A stretch of DNA of 64,000 nt from positions 1,922,001 through 1,986,000 of the forward strand of contig NZ_JAUSYL010000001.1 of assembly GCF_030816895.1 (NCBI RefSeq), in the 5' to 3' direction. This DNA is from Clavibacter sp. B3I6. Lineage in GTDB: Bacteria > Actinomycetota > Actinomycetes > Actinomycetales > Microbacteriaceae. The translations under genes were made by a program, and so were the position numbers. Each line of letters opens with the position of its first letter. Positions within the stretch are counted from its first letter, which is position 1. Under the pieces are notes generated by a model, which was given only the letters and a program-made list of their open reading frames with translations, ran no database searches and was not told where the DNA came from. Below are positions 17,722 through 26,270 of this stretch, in pieces.

Positions 17722-18264
17722 ATGTCAGAACGCAACACCGTCATCCGGAGCATGCACGACCTCGGCCTCGCGGCCTGGTTCGGCGGATCGCTGATGGGCG
17801 CCGTCGGCCTCAACGGCGCCGCCGCCGCCGCGAAGGACCCGCAGGAGCGCCTGCGCCTCTCGTCCATCGGCTGGGCCAAGTGGGCGCCCGTGCAGCTGGG
17901 CTCGCTCGCGATCCACGCCGTCGGCGGCCTCGGCCTCATCTACGCCAACAAGGGCCGCCTCGCGAGCCAGGGCGAGGCCCGCTCCAACACGAACGTCAAG
18001 GCCGTGCTGACCATCGTCGCCGCGAGCACGACCCTCTACTCCGCCCTCGTGGGCGGCAAGATGGCCAAGCACGCGGACGAGGGTGCCGAGGGCACGACCG
18101 AGCCCGGCGCCGGTGCGTCCAAGGAGCTCGAGGGTGCGCAGAAGCAGCAGAAGGCGCTGCAGTGGCTCATCCCCGCGCTGACCTCGGTGCTCGTCGTCCT
18201 CGCCGCGCAGCAGGGCGAGCAGCAGCGTCCCGTCGCCGGCTGGATCGACCGCTTCAAGAGCTAG
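17722..18264 (+). CDS. Membrane protein, unknown function
   Basis: 180 residues. An ATG at 17716 is also in frame, but GGGAG (17711-17715) abuts it; the same site is 6 nt before the ATG at 17722, so that is the start. Hydrophobic segments lie near residues 15-35, 55-75, 90-110 and 145-165, separated by a polar Glu/Gly-rich loop (DEGAEGTTEPGAGASKE). I recognise no named family; similar conserved membrane proteins occur in Microbacteriaceae. A strong hairpin follows at 18277. Confidence 0.75.
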   Translation: MSERNTVIRSMHDLGLAAWFGGSLMGAVGLNGAAAAAKDPQERLRLSSIGWAKWAPVQLGSLAIHAVGGLGLIYANKGRLASQGEARSNTNVKAVLTIVAASTTLYSALVGGKMAKHADEGAEGTTEPGAGASKELEGAQKQQKALQWLIPALTSVLVVLAAQQGEQQRPVAGWIDRFKS

Positions 18265-18276
18265 TCGCGCACGCCA

Positions 18277-18312
18277 CGTCGGCGGGGTGCCCCTCGGGGT
18301 ACCCCGCCGTCG
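18277..18312. terminator. Hairpin between convergent genes
   Basis: GGCGGGGT (18281-18288) pairs with ACCCCGCC (18301-18308) with extension on both sides. Located between the 17722 membrane protein gene and the convergent radical SAM gene. Confidence 0.7.
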
Positions 18313-18345
18313 TGCGTCCGGCGGGCCGTCGGGCCGCGGCCCCAC

Positions 18346-19440
18346 TCAGAACGCGTAGCGGATGCGGCAGTACGGCATGATCCGCCGCACCAGCGCCGTG
18401 AACTCGGCCACCGCGTCGCCCTTGAGCCCGCGGCGGTAGCGCACGTTGACCGCGCCGTTCTCGCTGACCTTCTGCTCCTGCATGCCCGGCTGCCAGATGA
18501 GCTCCTCGGCCTTCGGGTGCCAGCCCATGTTCACCTCGTGGAGCTGCTCGTTGTGCGTGAGCATGATGACCTCGGCCGCGAGCTGCGCCTTGGTGCGGGC
18601 GCTGAGCGTGTCGTCGAGCGTGCGCAGCAGCTGCTCCCACTCGGCGCGCCAGCCCGGCGTGAGGATGACGGGCGAGAAGTTGAGGTGCACCTCGTACCCC
18701 GCCTCGACGAAGTCGTCGATGGCGGCGATGCGGTCCGCGATGGGCGACGTGCGGATGTCGGTGACGCGCGCGACGGCCTCCGGCATGAGCGAGAAGCGCA
18801 CGCGCGTGCGGCCCATGGGGTCCCAGTCGAGCAGGTCGCGGTTGACGTGCTTGGTGGCGAACGAGGCCTTGGCCGTGGGCGACATGCGGAACAGCTCGAC
18901 GAGGTCCCGCACGTTCGCGCTCACGCGCGCGTCGGCCGAGCAGTCGCTGTTCTCGCCGATGTCGTAGACCCACGCCTCGGGGTCGCACTGGTTCGCCTCG
19001 ACCTTCGGCCCCTGCTTCGCGATGTGCCGGGCCACGTGGCGGTGGATCTGCTCGATGTTCGCGAACACCGTGATGGGGTTGCTGTAGCCCTTCCGCCTCG
19101 GCACGTAGCAGTACGCGCAGGCCATGGCGCAGCCGTTCGCGGTGGACGGCGCGATGAAGTCCGCGGAGCGCCCGTTCGGCCGCGTGACGAGCGACTTCTT
19201 GACGCCCACGACGAGCGCCTCCGTCTTGATGCGCACCCAGCGCGCGACGTTCGCCTCGTCGCCGTGCACCTCGGGGATGGCCCAGTGCGAGGCCACCTCC
19301 ACGATGGTCGCGTCCGGCCAGGCCGCCACGATCTCCTGCCCGCGCGGCAGCTCGAGGGCGGCCGGCTCGGCGTAGATCCGCGTGATGTCGAGCAGGCCGC
19401 GGCGGGGACGGGTGTCGACGGAGGGCGCGGGCGTGGTCAC
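18346..19440 (-). CDS. Spore photoproduct lyase family radical SAM protein
   Basis: 364 residues. The cluster motif is CAMACAYC (Cys104, Cys108, Cys111), a CX3CX2C radical SAM motif, followed by YVPRRKGYSNP. The remainder matches the spore photoproduct lyase family rather than other radical SAM groups (GENSDCSAD, NFSPVILTPGWRAEWEQLL). True lyases repair the thymine spore photoproduct, but this organism type does not make endospores; actinobacteria carry such paralogues whose substrate is not established. Possibly a DNA-lesion or other UV-related role (inference). Single gene. Confidence 0.85.
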   Translation of the reverse strand: MTTPAPSVDTRPRRGLLDITRIYAEPAALELPRGQEIVAAWPDATIVEVASHWAIPEVHGDEANVARWVRIKTEALVVGVKKSLVTRPNGRSADFIAPSTANGCAMACAYCYVPRRKGYSNPITVFANIEQIHRHVARHIAKQGPKVEANQCDPEAWVYDIGENSDCSADARVSANVRDLVELFRMSPTAKASFATKHVNRDLLDWDPMGRTRVRFSLMPEAVARVTDIRTSPIADRIAAIDDFVEAGYEVHLNFSPVILTPGWRAEWEQLLRTLDDTLSARTKAQLAAEVIMLTHNEQLHEVNMGWHPKAEELIWQPGMQEQKVSENGAVNVRYRRGLKGDAVAEFTALVRRIMPYCRIRYAF

Positions 19441-19655
19441 GCTCCCTTCCTACCGGCCACCTCCGACACCGCCGACGCCCGGACGCCGGCACCTCCCGGA
19501 CGGGGGGCAGGGGCCCGGAACCCGGTAGCCGGGGAGCGAATCCCCGTGTCATCCGAGGGCGAAGGCATTGTGCGCGACCCGTCAGGAGCGGATCGTGAGC
19601 CCCGCGGATGCTCATGGACGAGCCATGCCCACCGCTGACACCTCCGGAGCGTCAC

Positions 19656-20597
19656 ATGTTCGACAAGAAGTTCATCACCCAGGCCATCGACAAGAGCGCG
19701 CAGTCGCCGCTCGACCGTCGCCGCTTCTTCACCGCAGCCGGCGTCGCCGGCCTCGGCGTCGGCGCCGCGGCCCTGATCCCCGCGACCGGCGCCCAGGCAG
19801 CCGACGCGCAGGCCGAGGCCGCAGCCGGCGCCGTCACCGACGCCGCCGTCCTCAACTTCGCCCTCAACCTCGAGTACCTCGAGGCCGAGTTCTACGTCCG
19901 CGCCGTCACCGGCACGGGCCTGCTCCCCAACCTCACCGACGGCGTCGGCACCCCCGGCCCCGTCACCGGCGGCCGCCAGGTCATCTTCCAGGACCGCCTC
20001 CTCCGCGAGTACGCCCGCGAGATCGCGAACGACGAGCGCGCCCACGTGAAGTTCCTGCGCGACGCGCTGGGCTCGGCCAAGGTCGCCCGTCCCGCGATCG
20101 ACCTCGACGCCGCGTTCTCCGCCGCAGCAGCCGCTGCGGGCCTGGTGAAGCCGGGCGAGAAGTTCGACGCGTTCGCGAACCAGGACAACTTCCTGCTCGC
20201 GTCCTTCGTGTTCGAGGACGTCGGAGTCACCGCCTACAAGGGCGCGGCGCCGCTGATCACGAACAAGACCTACCTCGAGGCCGCTGCCGGCATCCTCGCG
20301 GTCGAGGCGTACCACGCGGGCATCATCCGCACGTCGCTGTACGCGCGCGGCCTGGCCGCGCCCGCGAACGCGATCTCCAACGCCCGCGACTCCCTCGACG
20401 GTCCCACGGACCTGGACCAGGGCATCACGATGTCCGGCGGCGCGAACCTCGTGCCCACGGATGCGAACTCGATCGCGTTCAGCCGCACCCCGGGTCAGGT
20501 CCTGAACATCGTGTACCTGAACAACAAGGCCGTCACCAAGGGCGGCTTCTACCCCAACGGCGTCAACGGCTCCGTCAACACCAGCGCCGCGAACTAG
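19656..20597 (+). CDS. Tat-exported ferritin-like domain protein
   Basis: 313 residues. A Tat signal lies unusually far in, with RRRFF at residues 21-25 and a hydrophobic stretch ending in ATGAQA. The mature part begins with a ferritin_2-like four-helix bundle: LEYLEAEFY, NDERAHVKFL, FVFEDVG and VEAYHAGIIR carry the expected Glu/His positions of a di-metal site. Related proteins are called desiccation-related or ferritin-like; exact function is unknown. The start at 19656 has CGGAG 6 nt upstream. It is exported folded, so a metal centre may be loaded in the cytoplasm (family knowledge plus inference). A perfect hairpin follows. Confidence 0.82.
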   Translation: MFDKKFITQAIDKSAQSPLDRRRFFTAAGVAGLGVGAAALIPATGAQAADAQAEAAAGAVTDAAVLNFALNLEYLEAEFYVRAVTGTGLLPNLTDGVGTPGPVTGGRQVIFQDRLLREYAREIANDERAHVKFLRDALGSAKVARPAIDLDAAFSAAAAAAGLVKPGEKFDAFANQDNFLLASFVFEDVGVTAYKGAAPLITNKTYLEAAAGILAVEAYHAGIIRTSLYARGLAAPANAISNARDSLDGPTDLDQGITMSGGANLVPTDANSIAFSRTPGQVLNIVYLNNKAVTKGGFYPNGVNGSVNTSAAN

Positions 20598-20609
20598 CGG
20601 CACCGGGCG

Positions 20610-20638
20610 GGCCGGGACGCCGTCGAGGCGTCCCGGCC
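20610..20638 (+). terminator. Terminator of the ferritin-like gene
   Basis: GGCCGGGACGCC, loop GTCGA, GGCGTCCCGGCC: a perfect 12-bp stem 13 nt after the stop codon. Confidence 0.8.
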
Positions 20639-20752
20639 GTCCCGCCGGGCCTCCCGGCCGACGCGCATCGACCCGGCGCGTGACGAACCCGTCCCCGGGG
20701 ACGTCCACTCCATGACACGCGACCGCTCCCGGTCGCGGAGGACGGAGATCCC

Positions 20753-21922
20753 ATGAGCACCGCTCCCGTGCCCGACCGGCGCCGACGTGCGGCGTCCCCC
20801 CTGCGCGCGCTGCCCCTGCCGGACGGCGTCGCCCCGGACGTGGACCTGCCCGCGCCCGACGTGCGGCCGAGCGGCTCCGACGCCACCGTCGACACCATCG
20901 CCCCGGGTGCGCGCCTCCCGGGCGCCCGCGGCACGGACGACCGCGCGGCGGATCCCGGCGACGCCGCCGAGGCGGCCGCCCCCGCGCTCCGCCGCGGCCA
21001 CATGGCCGGCACCGACCTCGACGAGGCCGTCGCGCGCTACGGCGCGCTCTACCCCGGCACCGAGTTCCACGCCGAGCGGGCCGCGGACGACTTCTCGTAC
21101 CGGTACTCCTTCGTCGGCGACGAGAACGTGACGCTCCGCTCCTCCACCTTCCGGGCCGAGCACTGGGGCCGCCTGCCCGTGCTGCCCGACTACGTCGTCA
21201 CCTGGTGGCGCGAGGGATCCGGCGCGGTCGACCTCGGCGAGCACGAGGTGCGCTCGAGCGGATCCCGCCCCTTCCTCCTCCCCTTCGGCCGGCCCGCTGC
21301 CTTCCGCTGCACGGCCGGCGTGCAGAACCTCGTGCACATCGACGCCGCCTTCCTCGAGGAGACGGCCGCGGAGGCGCACGAGGGCCGCTCGCGCCCGCTC
21401 GTCTTCGACCACGCGCGTCCGCCGTCCGCCGAGAGGACCGCCGCCTGGCGGCGCGCCGTCGGCGAGGCCAGCCCGGCGCTCCAGGACCCCGCGTCGAGCC
21501 CGCTGCTCCGGATGCAGGCCGGCCTCCTGGTCGCGCGCGCCACGCTGGAGCTGTTCCCCTGGCACGACGTCCCCTTCAGCGCCGAGATGCGCGCGCCCCG
21601 GATGAGCGCCGTCCGCACCGCCGTCGAGTACCTGCACCACCACGCCGACCGGCCCATCACGCCGGCCGACGCGGCGCGCGCCGCGGGGATCAGCACGCGC
21701 GTGCTCCAGCTCGCCGTCCGGCGCTACGAGGACACCACGCCGAGCGCCCTGCTCCGCGGGATACGGCTCGACCGCGTGCGCGCCGAGCTGATCGAGGCGA
21801 CGCCCTCCTCCACGACCGTCCGCGCGGTCGCCGAGCAGTGGGGCTTCGGCCACCTGGGCCGGTTCGCCGCGTCCTACGCCGAGCGATTCGGCGAGCTGCC
21901 GAGCGCGACGCTCCGCGGCTGA
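20753..21922 (+). CDS. AraC-family transcriptional regulator
   Basis: 389 residues. The first 85 residues are low-complexity and Asp/Ala/Pro rich. Residues about 90-270 look like the AraC-binding-like cupin domain seen in AraC/XylS members (WGRLPVLPDYVVTWW). The C-terminal 100 residues are the double helix-turn-helix: ITPADAARAAGISTRVLQLA and VRAVAEQWGFGHLGRFAASY. GGAGGACGGAG precedes the ATG. It is alone, so the regulon is unknown; the downstream Asp23 operon is on the same strand after a large inverted repeat. Confidence 0.85.
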   Translation: MSTAPVPDRRRRAASPLRALPLPDGVAPDVDLPAPDVRPSGSDATVDTIAPGARLPGARGTDDRAADPGDAAEAAAPALRRGHMAGTDLDEAVARYGALYPGTEFHAERAADDFSYRYSFVGDENVTLRSSTFRAEHWGRLPVLPDYVVTWWREGSGAVDLGEHEVRSSGSRPFLLPFGRPAAFRCTAGVQNLVHIDAAFLEETAAEAHEGRSRPLVFDHARPPSAERTAAWRRAVGEASPALQDPASSPLLRMQAGLLVARATLELFPWHDVPFSAEMRAPRMSAVRTAVEYLHHHADRPITPADAARAAGISTRVLQLAVRRYEDTTPSALLRGIRLDRVRAELIEATPSSTTVRAVAEQWGFGHLGRFAASYAERFGELPSATLRG

Positions 21923-21980
21923 CCCCGCCCGGGCCCGTCCGCGCCTGTCCGCTCACGCCCCGCGGAGCGGGATCCCGTGT

Positions 21981-22044
21981 CCGGGAGGCGAAGCGGCACG
22001 CGGCCTCCCTGGGAGTCGGCTGATCCGCGTGCCGAACCTCCCGG
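21981..22044. repeat. Large imperfect inverted repeat between AraC gene and Asp23 operon
   Basis: CCGGGAGG (21981-21988) pairs with CCTCCCGG (22037-22044), and CGGCACGCGG (21994-22003) with CCGCGTGCCG (22025-22034); the loop holds a second small hairpin (CTCCC/GGGAG). It may end the AraC transcript or act in the leader of the Asp23 operon. It lies in the 211-bp space that should carry the operon promoter. Confidence 0.6.
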
Positions 22045-22133
22045 TCCATGCGTCTGAATGACGAGGCGGATCCGCGAGGCACCCCGGATCCGCATCACGC
22101 ACCACCCCACATCCCCCACGAGAGAGAGACACC

Positions 22134-22568
22134 ATGTCGAGCATCACCCCCACGTCCGCGTCGTCCACCGGCGTCACCGGCACCGCCGGCGGCAAGAACA
22201 CCATCGCCGACGGCGTGATCGAGAAGGTCGCCGGCATCGCGGCCCGCCAGGTCCCCGGCGTGCACGACCTCGGCAACGGCGCGGCCCGCGCGGTCGGCGC
22301 GATCCGCAACGTCATCGGCCAGCAGGACCGCGGCCAGGGCGTCTCCGTCGAGGTCGGCGAGACCCAGGTCGCCGTCGACATCACGCTCATCGCCGAGTAC
22401 CCCGTCGACCTGCAGCAGGTGGCGGACGACGTGCGCAAGTCCGTCACCGACGCCATCGACCAGGTCGTCGGCATGGAGGTCACCGAGGTCAACGTCACCA
22501 TCTCCGACGTGAACCTCCCCACCGACAAGCCGTCGGACGACGACGCGGCCGAGAAGCGCGTCCAGTGA
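22134..22568 (+). CDS. Asp23/Gls24 family envelope stress protein
   Basis: 144 residues. Core of the Asp23 domain (PF03780) from NTIADGVIEKVAGIAARQVPG through VEVGETQVAVDITLIAEY to VTEVNVTISDV. In Firmicutes Asp23 is held at the membrane by AmaP and supports the envelope; actinobacterial members are linked to envelope stress by homology. Ser/Thr-rich head, charged tail, no membrane segment. AGAGAGAGA lies before the ATG. First of six genes with overlapping ends. Confidence 0.9.
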   Translation: MSSITPTSASSTGVTGTAGGKNTIADGVIEKVAGIAARQVPGVHDLGNGAARAVGAIRNVIGQQDRGQGVSVEVGETQVAVDITLIAEYPVDLQQVADDVRKSVTDAIDQVVGMEVTEVNVTISDVNLPTDKPSDDDAAEKRVQ

Positions 22569-22753
22569 CCCCCACCGTCACGGGCCTCCTCGTCGGGGCG
22601 GTCCTCGCCCTGTCCGGTCTCGCCTTCGGCTTCGGCGGCTTCCTCCTCGTCCTGGTCTTCATGGCCGTGGGCTTCGGCGTCGGCCGCGTGCTCGAGGGCA
22701 AGCTGGACATCCGCGGCCTCGCCGACGCCCTCCGCGGGCGTCGGTCGTCGTGA
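22565..22753 (+). CDS. Small one/two-helix membrane protein of the Asp23 operon
   Basis: 62 residues starting with GTG overlapping the previous stop (GTGA). Two hydrophobic segments around VLALSGLAFGFGGFLLVLV, then a short basic tail. Genes of this size (DUF2273-like) regularly sit between Asp23 paralogues; I infer a membrane anchor or accessory role. It overlaps the next gene as GTGA too. Confidence 0.75.
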   Translation: MTPTVTGLLVGAVLALSGLAFGFGGFLLVLVFMAVGFGVGRVLEGKLDIRGLADALRGRRSS

Positions 22754-23124
22754 CCCGCGCGGTGTCGGCCCCCGGGAGCACCGGGACCCCGTCCGGGGCT
22801 CCCCGGGGCCGCACCACGATCACGTCGCGCGCGGTGCGCCGGGTGGTCTCGGCCGTCACCGCCGACGCCCTCGAGGTGCCCGCGCACGATGTCGCCGTCA
22901 CCCTGACGGACGACCACGGGAAGCTCGCCGTCGAGGCGCGCACCCCCATCCGCATCCCCGCGCTGAACGCCCGCCCCGAGGCGGGCGGCACCCTGGTGGA
23001 GCGCCTCGTCGAGGCGCAGACCCAGGTGCGCGACCGCGTGCTCGACCTCACGGGATCCACCGTGGGCCGGGTCGACCTGCGGATCACGGGCGCGCGCATC
23101 CAGGAACGCAGGAGGGTCTCATGA
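22750..23124 (+). CDS. Second Asp23/Gls24-like protein
   Basis: 124 residues from GTG at 22750 (GTGA overlap). The pattern ITSRAVRRVVSAVTADAL then VAVTLTDDHGKLAVEA and VGRVDLRITGAR is a shortened Asp23-like repeat: helix, two strands, helix, strand. Weaker match than the first gene. Cytoplasmic, no membrane segment. Stop overlaps the next ATG (ATGA). Confidence 0.72.
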   Translation: MTRAVSAPGSTGTPSGAPRGRTTITSRAVRRVVSAVTADALEVPAHDVAVTLTDDHGKLAVEARTPIRIPALNARPEAGGTLVERLVEAQTQVRDRVLDLTGSTVGRVDLRITGARIQERRRVS

Positions 23125-23696
23125 GCACCGACAGCACGTACCGCCGCCTCGTGCGGCGCGAGACGCACTCGTCGCGCTCGGGCATCGCCATCACGCTGGC
23201 CGTGATCCTGATCCTCGTGCTCGCGTGGCTCGGCACGGAGGCGGTCCTCGCGGCCGTCGGCGCGGCGCCGCTCCTCGCGGCTCCCGCGGACGCCGTCTCG
23301 GCCTCCCTCGACGCCGTCGGGGCCCCGGCCGGATGGCTCGTCGCGGCGGGCGCCGTCGTGGCGCTCGTCGGCCTGGCGCTCGTGATCACGGGCCTCGCGC
23401 CCGGCCGTCGCGGTCGCCGCGGCGCCGCCTCCACCCGCACCGCCGCGGTGGTCGACGACCGGGTCATCGCCCGCTCGCTCGCCCGCACCGCGAGCTACGC
23501 GGGCGGGGTGTCGCCCGAGCAGGTCGACGTCTCCGTGTCGCGTCGCACCGCGCTCGTCCGCCTCACGCCCACCTCGGGCCGCGGCACGGACGTCGGCGCG
23601 GTCGAGGAGGCCGTGCGGGCCGAGCTCGCCGGCTACGACTACCGCCCCGCGCTCACCGCCAAGGTGACGCTCGCCGAGGAAGGGAAGGTCGGCTGA
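23121..23696 (+). CDS. DUF6286-type membrane protein of the Asp23 operon
   Basis: 191 residues. Two membrane segments (about residues 18-38 and 72-92) followed by a cytoplasmic domain of about 85 residues with the VDVSVSRRTALVRLTP strand pair, as in DUF6286 proteins of actinobacteria. AGGAGGG precedes the ATG. Next gene begins by TGATG. Likely a membrane component of an Asp23 complex; this is inference from gene order. Confidence 0.75.
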   Translation: MSTDSTYRRLVRRETHSSRSGIAITLAVILILVLAWLGTEAVLAAVGAAPLLAAPADAVSASLDAVGAPAGWLVAAGAVVALVGLALVITGLAPGRRGRRGAASTRTAAVVDDRVIARSLARTASYAGGVSPEQVDVSVSRRTALVRLTPTSGRGTDVGAVEEAVRAELAGYDYRPALTAKVTLAEEGKVG

Positions 23697-24301
23697 TGAC
23701 CGGCACCAACCGCGGGCTCAACCGCCTGCTCGTGATCCTGGTGGGGCTCGTCCTCCTGGTCGTCGGCGCCGCCGTCGCGGTGGGGGTCGTCCTCCCGGAC
23801 GTGCAGACCGCCGTCGCGGGCGCCGCCTCCGACGCCCGGGGTCCCGCCTCCGACGCGCTCTCGGGCGGGCAGCCGTGGATCCTCTGGGTCGTCGCGGCCG
23901 CCGCGCTCGTCCTGATCCTGGTGCTGGCGTGGTTCGCGCTCCGCCAGGGCCACGGCCGCACCGGCACGCTGCTCCGCCGCGCGCCCGGGGAGGACGCGAC
24001 GTCGCCCACCGGCGGCTCGCTCGTCATCGACGCGAGGGTCGCCGAGCAGATGCTGGAGGAGGCCCTCGGGCACGACCCGGCCATCGTCTCGATCGACGTC
24101 AGCGCGTTCGAGGTCAAGCGCTCCACGGTGCTGCGGATCACCGCGGTCGCCCGCCGCGGCGTCTCGCCGGTCGCGGTCCGCCGCACGGTGGACGAGGCCG
24201 TGGCACGCTGGGACGCGGTGCTCGGCACCGAGGTCCCGGTCGTCATCCAGATCACCGGCGGCCTCCGCTCGAGCATGACGAGCGGCACCCGCCTGGCCTG
24301 A
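23696..24301 (+). CDS. AmaP-like alkaline shock membrane anchor
   Basis: 201 residues. Two membrane segments (about residues 10-33 and 60-82) separated by a short external loop, then an Asp23-like cytoplasmic domain (DARVAEQMLEEALGHDPAI to LRITAVARRGVSP and VVIQITGGLR). This is the layout of AmaP, the protein that tethers Asp23 to the membrane. Overlaps the previous gene by one base (TGATG). Confidence 0.72.
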   Translation: MTGTNRGLNRLLVILVGLVLLVVGAAVAVGVVLPDVQTAVAGAASDARGPASDALSGGQPWILWVVAAAALVLILVLAWFALRQGHGRTGTLLRRAPGEDATSPTGGSLVIDARVAEQMLEEALGHDPAIVSIDVSAFEVKRSTVLRITAVARRGVSPVAVRRTVDEAVARWDAVLGTEVPVVIQITGGLRSSMTSGTRLA

Positions 24302-24384
24302 TCCGCCGTCCGCCCCGGCACGGATCCCCGCGATCCGCGCCGGGGCGGACGCCTGCCCGACCTCCACGAGAGAAGAGACGCACC

Positions 24385-24807
24385 ATGACCGACGACGACA
24401 GCCCCTCCCGCGGCGGCTGGCTCGGCGGGTCCTTCGCCCAGAAGGCCGTCGACTCCCTGCTCCGCGCCGTGCGCGCCGAGATCGACTCGGCGAAGCGCGA
24501 GGTCGGGGAGCGCCTCCGCTCCGCCCGCTCGGGCGCGATCCTCCTGGGCGCGGGCATCGCGCTCGGGCTCGTGTCGCTGGGGCTCCTGGCCGCGGTGATC
24601 GTGGCGCTCCTGCTGATCGCGCTGCCGCTCTGGGCGGCGACGCTCATCACGCTCGCGCTGTTCGGGATCGCGACGGCGATCGTCGTGCGCGCCGGCCTGT
24701 CGGCGCTCGCGCGCGGCGTGCCGCCGGTGCCCTCCGACGCGCTGCACCACGCGCGCGACCGGATGCGCCCCGCCGAGCGGGAGGGCGACGCGCCCGCAGC
24801 TCCCTGA
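24385..24807 (+). CDS. Phage_holin_3_6-like membrane protein (Asp23 operon end)
   Basis: 140 residues. Polar head, helix with AVRAEIDSAKREVGERLRSA, two membrane segments (about residues 49-72 and 77-100) and a polar tail. This is the PF07332 layout, a family named after holins but common as a chromosomal membrane protein beside stress genes. AGAGAAGAGA precedes the ATG. It lies 83 bp after the AmaP-like gene, so it could have its own promoter. Possible hairpin just after the stop at 24808-24830. Confidence 0.78.
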   Translation: MTDDDSPSRGGWLGGSFAQKAVDSLLRAVRAEIDSAKREVGERLRSARSGAILLGAGIALGLVSLGLLAAVIVALLLIALPLWAATLITLALFGIATAIVVRAGLSALARGVPPVPSDALHHARDRMRPAEREGDAPAAP

Positions 24808-24985
24808 GCCCGGCGCGGCCCCGCGCGGGCCGGTCTGTGGACAGTCCCGGCGGGGTGCGTGCGCCGGTACGTAGGGTCCTCGTCATCCATGAGTACCCGG
24901 CCCATGGAGCTCACCGCGTCCCGCGTGGTCGCGCTCCCGGTCGTGTGCCCGGCACTCGTCGAGAACGCCCACCGAAAGGCACCCC

Positions 24986-26212
24986 GTGAACCTCCCCCGC
25001 CGCACCCTCCTCGCCAGCGCGCTGGCCGCCATCCCCGCCGCGGCCGTCGCCGCCACCGCCACCGCCACCCCCGCCCTGGCCACGACCTCCCGCATCGGAG
25101 CCGACGGCCTCGCGTCCACCGGCCGCCCGGTCGTCCAGCAGATCCAGCGCCAGCTCATCGCGCGCTACGGCGGACGCTCCGGCTTCCCCGCGGTCACCAC
25201 CGACGGCCTCTGGACGCCGCAGAACCACCGCGCCCTCATCCACGGCCTGCAGCTGGAGCTCGGCCTCAGCGAGGCCATCGCCAACGGCAACTTCGGCAAG
25301 ACCACCCGGGCGACGCTGAAGGAGCGCGTGGGCGAGCTCGCCGTGGGCGCGACCGACACCACCACCTGGTTCGTGCACCTCCTGCAGGCCGCCCTCGTCG
25401 TCAACACCACGTGGGACGGCCCGTTCGACGGCATCTACTCTCCGGACCAGGCGCGCCGCACCATCGACATCCAGCGGATGTTCGCCCTGCCCGAGACCGG
25501 CCGCTCCGACTTCGGCACCTGGTCGGTGCTCTTCGCGAGCGACGGCGACACCTCCCGCAGCGGGAGCGCCGCCGACGGCATCACGACCATCACCACGGAA
25601 CGCGCCGCCACCCTGAAGGCCGCCGGCTACACCATCCTCGGCCGGTACCTCACCGACTCGCAGGTGCCGGACGCGATCAAGAAGCAGATGACCGAGGAGG
25701 AGCTCGACACCATCTTCGGCGCCGGCCTCGGCATCTTCCCGATCTTCCAGGAGGGCGGCACGGACGCCGGCTACTTCTCCTACGAGCGCGGCGTGCAGGC
25801 AGCCCGCCGCGCCCACGAGGCCGCCACGCGCTTCCGCCTCCGTCCCGACGCCACCATCTACTACGCGGTCGACTTCGACGCCACGGAGCGCGAGGTCGAG
25901 AAGGCGATCCAGCCGTACTTCGCGGGCGTCCACGACGGCCTGTCCCAGGTCGGCAGCCGGTTCGACGTCGGCGTCTACGGCGGGCGCCAGGTCTGCACCA
26001 CCATCTCCGCCGGCCACCTGGCCACGTACAGCTACCTCGCGGGCAGGTCCACCGGGTGGGACTCCAACCTGGGCAAGCGGATCCCCAAGAACTGGGCCTA
26101 CAACCAGATCCTCAACGAGACCATCGGCGAGGGTGCCGGCCGCATCGAGATCGACAAGAACGTCGCGTCGGGTCGCGACGCCGCCCTGTTCTCGCGACCG
26201 CCCGTCAGCTGA
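24986..26212 (+). CDS. Exported DUF1906 glycoside-hydrolase-like protein
   Basis: 408 residues from GTG at 24986 (AAAGG upstream). Signal peptide of Tat type: PRRTLLAS followed by a long Ala-rich core ending in ATPALA. Residues about 45-170 look like two peptidoglycan-binding-type helical repeats (VQQIQRQLIARYGG, then ...LLQAALVVN). Residues 190-400 match the DUF1906/Rv2525c TIM-barrel family: GYTILGRYLTD, GIFPIFQEGG, TIYYAVDFDAT, VGVYGGRQV. The family is thought to act on cell-wall glycans, but activity is not proved. A single -10-like TAGGGT lies at 24872. A strong terminator follows. Confidence 0.82.
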   Translation: MNLPRRTLLASALAAIPAAAVAATATATPALATTSRIGADGLASTGRPVVQQIQRQLIARYGGRSGFPAVTTDGLWTPQNHRALIHGLQLELGLSEAIANGNFGKTTRATLKERVGELAVGATDTTTWFVHLLQAALVVNTTWDGPFDGIYSPDQARRTIDIQRMFALPETGRSDFGTWSVLFASDGDTSRSGSAADGITTITTERAATLKAAGYTILGRYLTDSQVPDAIKKQMTEEELDTIFGAGLGIFPIFQEGGTDAGYFSYERGVQAARRAHEAATRFRLRPDATIYYAVDFDATEREVEKAIQPYFAGVHDGLSQVGSRFDVGVYGGRQVCTTISAGHLATYSYLAGRSTGWDSNLGKRIPKNWAYNQILNETIGEGAGRIEIDKNVASGRDAALFSRPPVS

Positions 26213-26215
26213 CGC

Positions 26216-26243
26216 CCGTCGGCCGACACCCGTCGGCCGACAC
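26216..26243. repeat. Two tandem copies of a 14-bp palindromic unit
   Basis: CCGTCGGCCGACAC occurs twice head to tail directly after the DUF1906 stop; each copy contains the perfect 10-bp palindrome GTCGGCCGAC. It lies upstream of the terminator hairpin. Function unknown. Confidence 0.7.
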
Positions 26244-26270
26244 CTCGCGACGGACCCGATCCGGCCCTCC

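Noticed and set aside
13707..17939. A 1410-codon open frame on the minus strand over the alpha-mannosidase
   Set aside because: Composition is typical of antisense frames (runs of Arg, Val, Ala, His, Asp). The plus strand holds all GH38 active-site motifs.
19515..19556. GGAACC ... CGTGTC as an ECF-sigma promoter for the ferritin-like gene
   Set aside because: The spacer is about 22 nt, too long for the 16-17 nt of SigE-type promoters.
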